DNA of 64,000 nt from contig CAVPQI010000001.1 of NCBI GenBank assembly GCA_963707515.1, forward strand, positions 1,178,001-1,242,000, written 5' to 3'. Shown here in pieces: positions 44,276 through 52,486 of the stretch. The number at the start of each line of letters is the position of its first letter. The stretch's first letter is position 1. The position numbers and the translations under genes are program-made. The notes beneath the pieces were generated by a model. It was not told the origin of the DNA and ran no database searches. It saw only the letters and a program-made list of their open reading frames with translations. The DNA is from Sva-07 sp963707515 (lineage in GTDB: Bacteria; Actinomycetota; Acidimicrobiia; Acidimicrobiales; Ilumatobacteraceae).

Positions 44276-44779
44276 TCAGCGGTCGACGGCGTCCTTCAAC
44301 GAGCCGGTCACGGCATGCGTCGTCGCCGACACGGTCTCGGCAAGGCCCTCGGCCGCCTTGCGACCGGTCCAGAAGACCGACGGGCGACCACCGGTGTCGA
44401 GGGCGGCGAACGTCAGGCCGCCGATCATCGCCAAGTTCTTGAGGAAGTGCAGCTGCTGGCCCATCCGCTCGCCCTCGTCGTCGATCTCCCAGAACGAATG
44501 ACCGAGCAACGTCGTCGGCACGAGCGAGCCGGCGAGCACCAGTGCCATCACCCGCTGCTGGAAACCGAGAGCGAACAGCGCGCCGGCGGTCAACTGCACG
44601 CCGGCGTTGATCTTGACGAGCTCCTCACCGGTCAACGGGATGCCGGTCGCCCGGCTCAACGGTTCGGAGAGCCGCTTCGCCTTGGTCGCCGCCTGCGGAG
44701 CGTTCTTCCACGCCGCCGTCGCGCCGACGAGGAAGATTCCGGTCATCATCGTACGAGAGAGGCCACGAACACCGATCAT
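44276..44779 (-). CDS. DoxX family membrane protein
   Basis: 167 residues, about four membrane helices: MMTGIFLVGATAAWKNAPQA, INAGVQLTAGALFALGFQ, VMALVLAGSLVPTTLLGHSF and FLKNLAMIGGLTFAALDT. The spacing and FLKNLAMIGGL are typical of DoxX/DoxD proteins, which are quinone-linked subunits or redox-related membrane proteins of uncertain role. The cytoplasmic tail is polar. 56 nt separate it from the upstream hydrolase gene, on the same strand. Confidence 0.88.
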   Translation of the reverse strand: MIGVRGLSRTMMTGIFLVGATAAWKNAPQAATKAKRLSEPLSRATGIPLTGEELVKINAGVQLTAGALFALGFQQRVMALVLAGSLVPTTLLGHSFWEIDDEGERMGQQLHFLKNLAMIGGLTFAALDTGGRPSVFWTGRKAAEGLAETVSATTHAVTGSLKDAVDR

Positions 44780-44816
44780 GGCCCGTCCCTACCCCCCAGA
44801 GCGAGCGACGACACCT

Positions 44817-44843
44817 GCCCGCGCCGAGCGCACCAGCGCGGGC
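44817..44843. terminator. hairpin downstream of the ABC exporter operon
   Basis: GCCCGCGC (44817-44824) pairs with GCGCGGGC (44836-44843), an 8-bp GC stem with an 11-nt loop, placed 24 nt beyond the stop of the last ABC gene. Confidence 0.5.
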
Positions 44844-44866
44844 GGTCGCGGATCGCGCCCGCCGGC

Positions 44867-46771
44867 TCAGGTGGGCTGGCCGGCGAACTGGGCGTTGTAC
44901 AGCCGGAAGTAGGCCCCACGGGCCTCGAGCAGCTGATCGTGGTTGCCCTGCTCGACGATGCTGCCGTCCTCCATCACGAGGATCACGTCGGCGCCGCGGA
45001 TCGTCGACAGCCGGTGGGCGATGACGAAGCTCGTCCGCTGGGCGCGTAGCGCGTTCATCGCCTCCTGGATCAGCACCTCGGTGCGCGTGTCGACCGAGCT
45101 CGTCGCCTCGTCGAGGATCAGGATCGACGGGTCGGCGAGGAACGCCCGGGCGATCGTCAGCAACTGCTTCTCCCCCGCCGAGATGTTGTCGCCCTCGTCG
45201 TTGATGACCGTGTCGTACCCGGCGGGCAGCGAGTGCACGAAGCGGTCGACGTAGGTCACCCGCGCCGCCTCGTAGACCTGCTCGTCGGTCGCCTGCGGGT
45301 TGCCGTAGCGCAGGTTCTCGCGGATCGTGCCACCGAACAGCCACGTGTCCTGGAGCACCATGCCGATCTCGGAGCGCAGCTCGCGGCGCGGCATCGTGGA
45401 GATGTCGCGACCGTCGAGGGTGATCCGACCACCGTCGAGCTCGTAGAAGCGCATGATCAGGTTGACCAGCGTCGTCTTGCCGGCACCGGTGGGACCCACG
45501 ATCGCCACCGTCTCGCCGGGCTCGGCGACGACGTTCAAGCCCTGGATCAGGCGCTGGCCGGGCACATACGAGAAGTCGACGTTCTCGAACACCACGCGCC
45601 CGCGGATCGGCGCCGGGTCGACGGTGTCGTCGGGCTCGACCGACTCCTCGTCGGCGTCGAGCAGTTCGAGCACCCGCTCGAGTGAGGCGATCCCCGACTG
45701 GAACGTCGCCGCCATCGAGGCGAGGTTCGTCAACGGCTGCGAGAACTGGCGGGCGTACTGGATCATCGCCTGCATGTCGCCGATCGAGATGGCGCCGCTG
45801 GCGATCCGCAGGCCACCGACGACGGCGATCAGGGCGTACTGGATGTTGCCCATGAAGATCATCGCCGGCTGGATCAGGCTGGACATGAACTGGGCACTGA
45901 AGCTCGCCTCGTAGAGCCGGTCGTTGTCCTCGCGGAAGCGCTCCTCGACCTCGCGTTGACGGCCGAAGCTCTTGACGATGGCGTGGCCGGTGAAGACCTC
46001 CTCCGCCTGGGCGTTGAGGTTGCCCGTGTGCCGCCACTGCGACATGAACCGCGGGCGCGCCTTGGCGCCGATGTACTTCATCAGCCACAGCGACACCGGC
46101 ACGGTGGCGAGGGCGATCAACGCCAGCAGCGGCGAGATGACGATCATCATCACGGCGACGCCGATCATCGTGAGGATCGAGGTGAGGATGTTGCTCACCG
46201 TCATCTGCAGGCTCTGGGCGAGGTTGTCGATGTCGTTGGTGACCCGGCTCAGCAGGTCGCCGCGCGGCTGGCGGTCGATGTAGCTCAGGGGCAGCCGGTT
46301 GAGCTTGTTCTCGACCGACTCGCGCAGGCCGAACATCGACCGCTGGACCACGCCGGCGAGCACGTACGACTGGGCGTAGCCGAGGATCCAGGCGGTCAGG
46401 TAGACGCCGCCGACGATCAACAGCTTGCGATGCAGGTCGTCGAAGTCGATGCCGTCGCCGGTGACGCCGCTGACGATGACGTCGGTGGCGTCGCCCAGCA
46501 ACTTCGGGCCGAGGACGATCAGGGTGACGCTGCCCACGACGAGCGCGAAGACGGCGAACAGGCGGGCCTGCTCGCGGCCGAGGATCTCGCCGAGCCGGCG
46601 CAGCGTCCTGCCGAAGTTCTCCGACTTCTCGGCCGGGATGCCGACGCCGCCGCCAGGCCCGAACGACCCGCGGCGGGCCTGCGTGCCGGTGGTCTTGAGC
46701 AGCTCGCGGTCGTCGGCGTCGAGTTCACCCGACGACCCGTTGCCGGATGAGGACTTGCGACGGTCGCTCAC
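44867..46771 (-). CDS. ABC exporter half-transporter, subunit B (catalytic site)
   Basis: 634 residues: a polar N-terminal extension (1-70), six membrane helices (about 80-380) and the nucleotide-binding domain (about 400-634). The latter has GPTGAGKTT (Walker A), DTWLFGGTIRENLRYGNPQA (Q-loop region), ISAGEKQLLTIARAFLADPS (signature, with SAGEK in place of SGGQ), ILILDEATSSVD (Walker B with catalytic Glu) and IAHRLSTI (switch His). It pairs with the overlapping upstream gene as a heterodimer, probably exporting drugs or lipids. Its start overlaps the stop of subunit A by 4 nt. Confidence 0.93.
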   Translation of the reverse strand: MSDRRKSSSGNGSSGELDADDRELLKTTGTQARRGSFGPGGGVGIPAEKSENFGRTLRRLGEILGREQARLFAVFALVVGSVTLIVLGPKLLGDATDVIVSGVTGDGIDFDDLHRKLLIVGGVYLTAWILGYAQSYVLAGVVQRSMFGLRESVENKLNRLPLSYIDRQPRGDLLSRVTNDIDNLAQSLQMTVSNILTSILTMIGVAVMMIVISPLLALIALATVPVSLWLMKYIGAKARPRFMSQWRHTGNLNAQAEEVFTGHAIVKSFGRQREVEERFREDNDRLYEASFSAQFMSSLIQPAMIFMGNIQYALIAVVGGLRIASGAISIGDMQAMIQYARQFSQPLTNLASMAATFQSGIASLERVLELLDADEESVEPDDTVDPAPIRGRVVFENVDFSYVPGQRLIQGLNVVAEPGETVAIVGPTGAGKTTLVNLIMRFYELDGGRITLDGRDISTMPRRELRSEIGMVLQDTWLFGGTIRENLRYGNPQATDEQVYEAARVTYVDRFVHSLPAGYDTVINDEGDNISAGEKQLLTIARAFLADPSILILDEATSSVDTRTEVLIQEAMNALRAQRTSFVIAHRLSTIRGADVILVMEDGSIVEQGNHDQLLEARGAYFRLYNAQFAGQPT

Positions 46772-48507
46772 GCCACTGCTCCTTGGCCGATCTGCGACTC
46801 GACGATCTCGGCGTACGTCGGGCAGGTGGTCAACAGTTCGTCATGGGCGCCACGACCGATCACCACCCCGTCCTCGAGGACGAGGATCTCGTCGGCGTCG
46901 ATGATCGTCGAGACCCGCTGGGCGACGACGAGCACCGCCGCATCGGCGGTGTGCGGTTTCAGCGCGGCCCGCAACCGGGCGTCGGTGGCCAGGTCGAGCG
47001 CCGAGAACGAGTCGTCGAAGACGTAGATCTCCGGTCGCACGACCAGGGCCCGGGCGATCGACAAACGCTGTCGCTGGCCGCCTGACACGCTCGTGCCGCC
47101 CTGGGCGATCTCGGAATCGATGCCGTCGGGCATCGCCCGCACGAAGTCGGCAGCTTGGGCGATCTCGAGCGCCTGCCACAGCTCGTCATCGGTCGCCGAC
47201 GGGCGGCCGAAGCGAAGGTTGGAGGCGACGGTCCCGGAGAACAGGTACGGCCGCTGCGGCACGTAGCCGACCTTGCTCCACAGCAGGTCGAGGTCGAGCC
47301 GGCGGGCGTCGACGCCGTCGATGAGCACCGACCCGCTGGTGACGTCGAACAGTCGTGACACGAGGTTGACGAGCGTCGTCTTGCCCGATCCGGTGCTGCC
47401 GATGATCGCCGTCGTCTGGCCGGCGGCGGTGCGGAACGACACGTCGGAGAGGACCGAGTGCTCGGCGCCGGGGTACGAGAACCCGACGTTACGGAACTCG
47501 AGCGTGCCCCGCTCGGGGACCTCGGTCACCGGGTCGTCCGGCTGGACGACGCTCGACGGCGTCTCCAGCACCTCGACGATGCGCTCACCGGCGACGGCCG
47601 CCCGGGGGATCATCGACACCAGGAACGTCGCCATCACGACGCCCATCAGGATCTGGATGAGGTACGTGAGGTAGGCGACGAGCGAGCCGATCTGCATCTG
47701 CCCTGCGGAGATGCGATCGGCACCGACCCACAGCACGCCGATGCTCGACGCGTTGACGATGAACGTCACGGTCGGGAACATCGCCGCCATCAGGCGCCCG
47801 GAGTGCAGCGCGGTGTCGGTCAGCTCGCCGTTGGCGACCTCGAAGCGGGCCGACTCCTCGGGCTCACGGACGAAGGCGCGCACGACGCGGATGCCGGTGA
47901 TCTGCTCGCGCAGCACGGCGTTGACCTTGTCGACGCGCTCCTGCATCGCCTGGAAGTACGGCACCATGCGGTAGACGATCGAGCCGAGCAGCACGATGGC
48001 GACGGGGATCGCGACGACCAGCACGACCGACAGCCCGACGTCCTCGCGCACCGCCATGACGATCCCGATGACCACCATCAGCGGCACGGCGATCATCATC
48101 GTCGTCGCCAGCACGACCAGCTGCTGGACCTGCTGGACGTCGTTGGTGATGCGGGTGATCAGCGACGGCGCACCGAAGCGCCCGACCTCCTCGGAGGAGT
48201 ACGCGGTGACCTGGTGGAACAGATCGCGGCGGACGTCACGGCCGAAGCCCATCGCCGCCCGGGCCCCGTACCAGACGGCGCCGCCGGCGAAGATCACCTG
48301 GATGAACGTGAACAGCAGCATCACGCCGCCCATCTTCCAGATGTAGGCGTCGTCGCCGGTCAGCACGCCGTTGTCGATGAGGTTGGCATTGATCGTCGGC
48401 AGTGTGAGCACGGCGAACGTCGAGACCGCTTGCAGGGCGACGACCGCGAGCAGCGTGCGCTTGTACGGACCGAGGTGGCTCTTCAGCAGACGCCAGAGGT
48501 GGTTCAT
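46768..48507 (-). CDS. ABC exporter half-transporter, subunit A (degenerate site)
   Basis: 579 residues, six membrane helices, then the ATPase domain: GSTGSGKTTLVNLVSRLFDV (Walker A), YLFSGTVASNLRFGRPSATD, VSGGQRQRLSIARALVVRPE (canonical signature) and IYVFDDSFSALD (Walker B), where Asp replaces the catalytic Glu. The switch position reads VAQRVSTI, so His is also replaced by Gln. Both changes mark a non-hydrolysing site, as in TM287-type and other heterodimeric exporters. The start ATG overlaps the TGA of the TetR gene. It is inferred to export toxic or lipid substrates under TetR control. Confidence 0.93.
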   Translation of the reverse strand: MNHLWRLLKSHLGPYKRTLLAVVALQAVSTFAVLTLPTINANLIDNGVLTGDDAYIWKMGGVMLLFTFIQVIFAGGAVWYGARAAMGFGRDVRRDLFHQVTAYSSEEVGRFGAPSLITRITNDVQQVQQLVVLATTMMIAVPLMVVIGIVMAVREDVGLSVVLVVAIPVAIVLLGSIVYRMVPYFQAMQERVDKVNAVLREQITGIRVVRAFVREPEESARFEVANGELTDTALHSGRLMAAMFPTVTFIVNASSIGVLWVGADRISAGQMQIGSLVAYLTYLIQILMGVVMATFLVSMIPRAAVAGERIVEVLETPSSVVQPDDPVTEVPERGTLEFRNVGFSYPGAEHSVLSDVSFRTAAGQTTAIIGSTGSGKTTLVNLVSRLFDVTSGSVLIDGVDARRLDLDLLWSKVGYVPQRPYLFSGTVASNLRFGRPSATDDELWQALEIAQAADFVRAMPDGIDSEIAQGGTSVSGGQRQRLSIARALVVRPEIYVFDDSFSALDLATDARLRAALKPHTADAAVLVVAQRVSTIIDADEILVLEDGVVIGRGAHDELLTTCPTYAEIVESQIGQGAVA

Positions 48508-49067
48508 GTGGTGGTTCCGATTCCGTCGATGAGGGTCGAGACGATGTCGGCCGCAGTGGCGGGCTCGGCGGACATCATCGGGTGTGTGAGGGCGAGGGTG
48601 ATCGCCCGGTGGAGGTGGGCGGCGCGCACCGGGTCGACGACGACGCGGTCGTCGTGGGCGGCGAAGATCGCCGCCAGCGTCGGGCTGTCGTGGACCGGCC
48701 GCGGTGGCCGGTCGGTCCGCTGCTCGACCCGCGACAACAGCGTCCACACCTCCGTCGTCCGGCGCTGCATGATCTCGGTGGCGGCGACGAGCTGGTCGCG
48801 GAAGTCGAGCTCCGGGTCGATCGCCGCCAGCGCATCTTCCAACGGTTGCGGATCGACGGCGGCATCGACCGCGGCGCCGATCAGCTCGTCCTTGTCCTTG
48901 AAGACGCGAAAGATCGTTCCCTCGGCGATGCCCGCGGCACAGGCGATCTGCTTGGTCGTGATCGAGTCGCCGTGCTCAGCGAGCAGGGGGCGGACCGCTT
49001 CGATGATCGCCGCCCGGCGTTCCTCCGGCGGCAACGCCGTCGCTCGCCTCGAGACGCCGATCCCCAT
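48504..49067 (-). CDS. TetR-family transcriptional regulator
   Basis: 187 residues. The N-terminal HTH domain reads ERRAAIIEAVRPLLAEHGDS, ITTKQIACAAGIAEGTIFRV and FKDKDELIGAAVDAAVD, the typical TetR arrangement; the rest is a ligand-binding helical domain. ATG 49067 is chosen because TATTGT lies 7 nt upstream and a 20-bp palindromic operator begins 15 nt upstream. The gene overlaps subunit A of the ABC exporter by 4 nt, so the repressor would control its own operon; the ligand is probably a substrate of the exporter. Confidence 0.93.
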   Translation of the reverse strand: MGIGVSRRATALPPEERRAAIIEAVRPLLAEHGDSITTKQIACAAGIAEGTIFRVFKDKDELIGAAVDAAVDPQPLEDALAAIDPELDFRDQLVAATEIMQRRTTEVWTLLSRVEQRTDRPPRPVHDSPTLAAIFAAHDDRVVVDPVRAAHLHRAITLALTHPMMSAEPATAADIVSTLIDGIGTTT

Positions 49068-49074
49068 CGGGCGG

Positions 49075-49080
49075 ACAATA
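49075..49080 (-). promoter_or_regulatory. TANNNT -10-like box of the tetR-ABC operon
   Basis: TATTGT on the minus strand ends 7 nt before the ATG at 49067, directly beside the operator palindrome. Confidence 0.5.
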
Positions 49081-49081
49081 A

Positions 49082-49101
49082 CTGAGTGAGCACTCACTCA
49101 G
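49082..49101. promoter_or_regulatory. TetR operator palindrome
   Basis: CTGAGTGAG, CA, CTCACTCAG: a perfect 9-bp inverted repeat. It lies just upstream of the -10-like box (49075-49080), in the -10/-35 spacer, so a bound repressor would block RNA polymerase. TGAGTGA-type half-sites are common for TetR regulators. Confidence 0.8.
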
Positions 49102-49149
49102 CACATCGGTTTCGCCTGGTGCCGAGCGGTTCGCTCGAGCGCCGTTCGT

Positions 49150-49974
49150 TCAAAGTACGTCGTGGCGCCGACGGACCAGCACCTCCTGGGCGATCGTCGC
49201 CACGTGGACGCCGTCGTCGCGGATCACGTCGGCGGTGACGACACCGCGCCCGCCGTTGAGCCCGTGGGACCGGGTGTCGAACCAATGCCAACGGCGCGGG
49301 TCCGTCGGCCGATGGAACCACACCGTGTGGTCGAGGCTCGCCCCCTGGAACCGGTGGCGGTCCGAATTGTCGCCGAGGACGTCGGGGTGCGGCGAGCGGG
49401 CGGCACGCGACGGGGCGGCATCGGACATGAACGCCAGCGCACACTGCAGGTCGGCGGGATCGTCGGAGAGGTCGGCGTCGAGGCGGATCCAGCAGCCGAG
49501 GGCGCCCGGGGCGTGCTCGGTGTTGCGGCGCACGAGCACCGAACGCCACGATCGATCCTCGAGACCGGGAGCGTCCGGCGACGGCAACCCGTCCGGAAGG
49601 CTGGCGACCTGGGCGTCGGCTTGGTCCTCGACCACCTGGTACGACACGGACAGGTTGAGGATCGCCCCACTCGACTGGCGGGCGACGACCTGGCGGGTGG
49701 TGAACGAGCGACCGTCGCGCAGTCGCTCGACCTCGAAGCGGATCGGCTCGTCCGGCGTGCCCGGACGGATGAAGTACGAATGCAGCGAGTGGGCCGGGCG
49801 GTCGCTCGGCACGGTCGACGACGCCGCCCGCAGCGCTTGGGCGACGACCTGCCCGCCGAACAACCGCGCCCCCCACGGGTAGACGGCGCTCGATCCGACG
49901 AAGGTGTCGGGGCCGTGCGGTTCGAGCTGCAGCAGCTCGCGCAGCTCGATGTCACCGATCCTCCGGGTCGCCAT
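49150..49974 (-). CDS. acyl-CoA thioesterase II (TesB-like)
   Basis: 274 residues, double hot-dog fold. It opens MATRRIGDIELRELLQLEPH and shows ARLFGGQVVAQALRAASSTV (first hot-dog), LHSYFIRPGTPDEPIRFEVE and FTTRQVVARQSSGAILNLSV. The second half carries the catalytic elements: ALAFMSDAAPSRA (Asp), QGASLDHTVWFHRP (Ser/Thr region) and ATIAQEVLVRRR (Gln). It hydrolyses medium- to long-chain acyl-CoA to free acid and CoA. Divergent from the amidase gene, and upstream of, but probably not part of, the tetR operon. Confidence 0.95.
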   Translation of the reverse strand: MATRRIGDIELRELLQLEPHGPDTFVGSSAVYPWGARLFGGQVVAQALRAASSTVPSDRPAHSLHSYFIRPGTPDEPIRFEVERLRDGRSFTTRQVVARQSSGAILNLSVSYQVVEDQADAQVASLPDGLPSPDAPGLEDRSWRSVLVRRNTEHAPGALGCWIRLDADLSDDPADLQCALAFMSDAAPSRAARSPHPDVLGDNSDRHRFQGASLDHTVWFHRPTDPRRWHWFDTRSHGLNGGRGVVTADVIRDDGVHVATIAQEVLVRRRHDVL

Positions 49975-50044
49975 CGGGCCAGTGTGGCATTCCGACGTCC
50001 GCGGACGACATGCCGTCGCCCGGAACGTGCTATCACCGAAGGCC

Positions 50045-51505
50045 ATGGGGACGACGGCAGACGACACTCGATGGCTCGACGCGACGGCGCAGGCGCAGAT
50101 GATCGCCAACCGTGAAGCGACCTCGGCCGAACTCGTCGACGCCGCGATCACCCGGGTCGAGTCGCTCGACGGTGCGCTCAATGCCGTCAACATGCGCTGG
50201 TTCGAGCGGGCGCGGGCCCAGGCGACGGCGTTCGACGAACACCCGGTGAAGTCACCGGTGCGGCAGCGGCCGTTTGCCGGCGTGCCGTTCCTGCTCAAGG
50301 ACTTCAACGCCCACGTCGCCGGCATGCCGATGTCGAACGGCAACCGGGCGATGCGCGACGCCCGCGTGCTGTCCGCCCACGACTCGACGCTCGTCGAGCG
50401 GTTCCGTGATGCCGGCTTGATCACGCTCGGCCGCACCAACAGCCCGGAGCTCGCCAGCGTGCCGGTGACCGAGCCGGTGGCCTGGGGCCCGACGCGCAAC
50501 CCGTGGGACGTCGATCGGACGCCCGGCGGATCGAGCGGCGGGGCCGCGGCGGCCGTCGCCTCCGGCATGGTGCCGATCGCCCACGCCAGCGACGGCGGCG
50601 GATCGATCCGCATCCCGGCATCGTGCACGGGCCTCGTCGGTCTCAAGCCGACGCAGGGGCGATCGTCGATGGGGCCCGAGCGGGACGAGTCAGGGCTCAG
50701 CACGCAGCTCTGCGTCAGCCGCACGGTCCGTGACACGGCACGCCTCCTCGACGCCATCTGCGGGCCCGCCGTCGGCGACACCGTGATCGCTCCCCCGCCG
50801 ACGCGCCCGTACGCCGACGAGGTCGGTGCCGACCCGGGTCGGCTGCGGATCGGGCTGCTCGACCACCACCCCACCGGCGGGTTCCTCCACGACGACTGCG
50901 CCGACGCGGTCCGCGCCGCGGCGGCGTTGCTCGAGTCGCTCGGTCACGACGTCGTCCCCGGGCATCCCGCGGTGCTCGAGGACACGACATTCGGCATGCG
51001 GTTCGCGGCGATGTGGGCGACGATGGCGGCGATGGGGGTCGCTGCCATCGGCTCCGCCATCGGCCGCGAGCTGACCGAGGACGACGTCGAACCGGTCAAC
51101 TGGGCGCAGGCCCAGATCGCCCGCCGGCACGATGCCGTCGACTACGCCCAGGCACTGGCCGCCGTGTCGCAGTACCGCCGGTCGATGCATCGCTGGTGGG
51201 CCGACGGGTGGGACCTCCTGTTGACGCCCACACTGGCCGAGCCGCCGCTGCGCATCGGCGAGCTCGACGAGCACGATGGGTCGAACCCGCTCGCACCGTC
51301 GATGCGCGCCGGGCGTTTCGTCACGTTCACCCCGCCGTTCAACGCCACCGGCCAGCCGGCGATCAGCCTGCCGCTGCACTGGAGCGCCGACGGGCTACCG
51401 ATCGGTGTGCAGCTCGTCGCTGCGTACGGACGCGAGGACGTGTTGATCCGCGTCGCCAGCCAGCTCGAGGTCGCCGCACCCTGGGCGGAGCGTCGACCGT
51501 CGTGA
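50045..51505 (+). CDS. amidase (amidase-signature family)
   Basis: 486 residues. The Ser-cisSer-Lys triad is visible: Lys in GVPFLLKDFNAHVAG, and both serines within the signature region DRTPGGSSGGAAAAVASG and HASDGGGSIRIPASCTGLVG. LKPTQGRSSMGPE follows as usual. It hydrolyses amides to acids and ammonia; relatives include 6-aminohexanoate-cyclic-dimer hydrolase and general aliphatic or aryl amidases. The gene order lacks gatC or gatB, so it is not a tRNA amidotransferase subunit. Its TGA overlaps the GTG of the next gene. TATCAC lies 8 nt before the ATG. Confidence 0.93.
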   Translation: MGTTADDTRWLDATAQAQMIANREATSAELVDAAITRVESLDGALNAVNMRWFERARAQATAFDEHPVKSPVRQRPFAGVPFLLKDFNAHVAGMPMSNGNRAMRDARVLSAHDSTLVERFRDAGLITLGRTNSPELASVPVTEPVAWGPTRNPWDVDRTPGGSSGGAAAAVASGMVPIAHASDGGGSIRIPASCTGLVGLKPTQGRSSMGPERDESGLSTQLCVSRTVRDTARLLDAICGPAVGDTVIAPPPTRPYADEVGADPGRLRIGLLDHHPTGGFLHDDCADAVRAAAALLESLGHDVVPGHPAVLEDTTFGMRFAAMWATMAAMGVAAIGSAIGRELTEDDVEPVNWAQAQIARRHDAVDYAQALAAVSQYRRSMHRWWADGWDLLLTPTLAEPPLRIGELDEHDGSNPLAPSMRAGRFVTFTPPFNATGQPAISLPLHWSADGLPIGVQLVAAYGREDVLIRVASQLEVAAPWAERRPS

Positions 51506-52380
51506 CACAGCGCGGCGGTGGACGAATCCTGCTCGCCGGCCTCTGCGCTGCCGGGTTCACCGTGTCGCTCGTCGCCCTCGTGACGGCGCAACTGGCGTTG
51601 ATGTCGGTGCTCGACACCGAGCGCGCCGAGCGGGCCGCCACGCAGATCGCAGAGTCGCAGTTCACCGCCGAGATCATCGGCGAGACCGTGACCAAGGCGG
51701 TCGCACCCGTCGCCGGCGACGCCATCGCCCAACAGGCAGCACAGGCGGTCAGCAGCGACGGGCGGGTGACCGCCGTGGTCGCCGAGGCGCTCCTCACCGC
51801 CCACCGCCAGGTCGTCGATGCCGACGCCCCGGCCGACGTCCCGGACGGCAACGTCGCCGTCGGTGCGGCGATCGTCACGTCGGTGCTCGACGCGGCCGCC
51901 GCCAACGGGATCGACCCGGCCGCGCTGGGGTTCGGCGACGTGTCGCCAGAGGAGGTGGCGCGAGGCATCGGGCTGCCCGAGGTCGTGCCGGCGGACCCGC
52001 CGCAGCTCGGCTTGCGGCAGATCGCCGAGACGACGCGCACGATCGCCCTCGTGGCGATGATCGTGTTCGCCGTGCTCGCCGTCGTCGTCCACCCCCGGTC
52101 GGGCCGGTCGATGCGTGGCCTCGGGATCACGACCGCCCTGGTGACGGGGTTGTGGCTGGCGGTGATGCTCGTCGCCGGCTGGGTCATCGGCCTCGTGTCC
52201 GACACGCTGTTCGGCGAGATGCTCGACACGGTCTGGTCCGATGCCGTGCCGTCGATGCTGCTGCTGGTCGGCGCCGGCGTGGTGATCGGCGTCGGCCTCG
52301 TCGTCGCCGGGTTCGCCTTCGACGGCTTCGAACGCGAACGGCACCGCCGCGTCGACGCCGGTCCCCCACCCGCCTGGTGA
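51502..52380 (+). CDS. membrane protein, N-terminal helix plus C-terminal three-helix bundle
   Basis: 292 residues, family not recognised. One helix at the N-terminus (ILLAGLCAAGFTVSLVALVT), then a soluble extracytoplasmic domain of about 150 residues rich in Ala, Val and Asp. Three helices follow (TIALVAMIVFAVLAVVVH, LGITTALVTGLWLAVMLVAG, SMLLLVGAGVVIGVGLVVAG) with a short charged tail. The layout resembles actinobacterial membrane proteins with a large periplasm-facing loop between helices 1 and 2. The start overlaps the amidase stop by 4 nt (GTGA), so the two are co-expressed. Confidence 0.8.
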   Translation: MTQRGGGRILLAGLCAAGFTVSLVALVTAQLALMSVLDTERAERAATQIAESQFTAEIIGETVTKAVAPVAGDAIAQQAAQAVSSDGRVTAVVAEALLTAHRQVVDADAPADVPDGNVAVGAAIVTSVLDAAAANGIDPAALGFGDVSPEEVARGIGLPEVVPADPPQLGLRQIAETTRTIALVAMIVFAVLAVVVHPRSGRSMRGLGITTALVTGLWLAVMLVAGWVIGLVSDTLFGEMLDTVWSDAVPSMLLLVGAGVVIGVGLVVAGFAFDGFERERHRRVDAGPPPAW

Positions 52381-52391
52381 CGGCAACCAGC

Positions 52392-52422
52392 GTCACATCA
52401 GGGGTCAGACCCCTTCTGTAAC
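52392..52422. repeat. GGGGTC-core palindrome, copy 2
   Basis: Imperfect member: GTCACATCAGGGGTC faces GACCCCTTCTGTAAC. It lies just past the membrane protein stop, in tandem with copy 3. Confidence 0.75.
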
Positions 52423-52444
52423 GCCACCCCGCCGGCAACCGAGC

Positions 52445-52475
52445 GTTACAAGAGGGGTCTGACCCCTGATGTAAC
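52445..52475. repeat. GGGGTC-core palindrome, copy 3
   Basis: GTTACAAGAGGGGTC faces GACCCCTGATGTAAC around a central T. Copies 2 and 3 sit 22 bp apart between convergent genes. Confidence 0.8.
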
Positions 52476-52486
52476 GGTGGCTCGCT

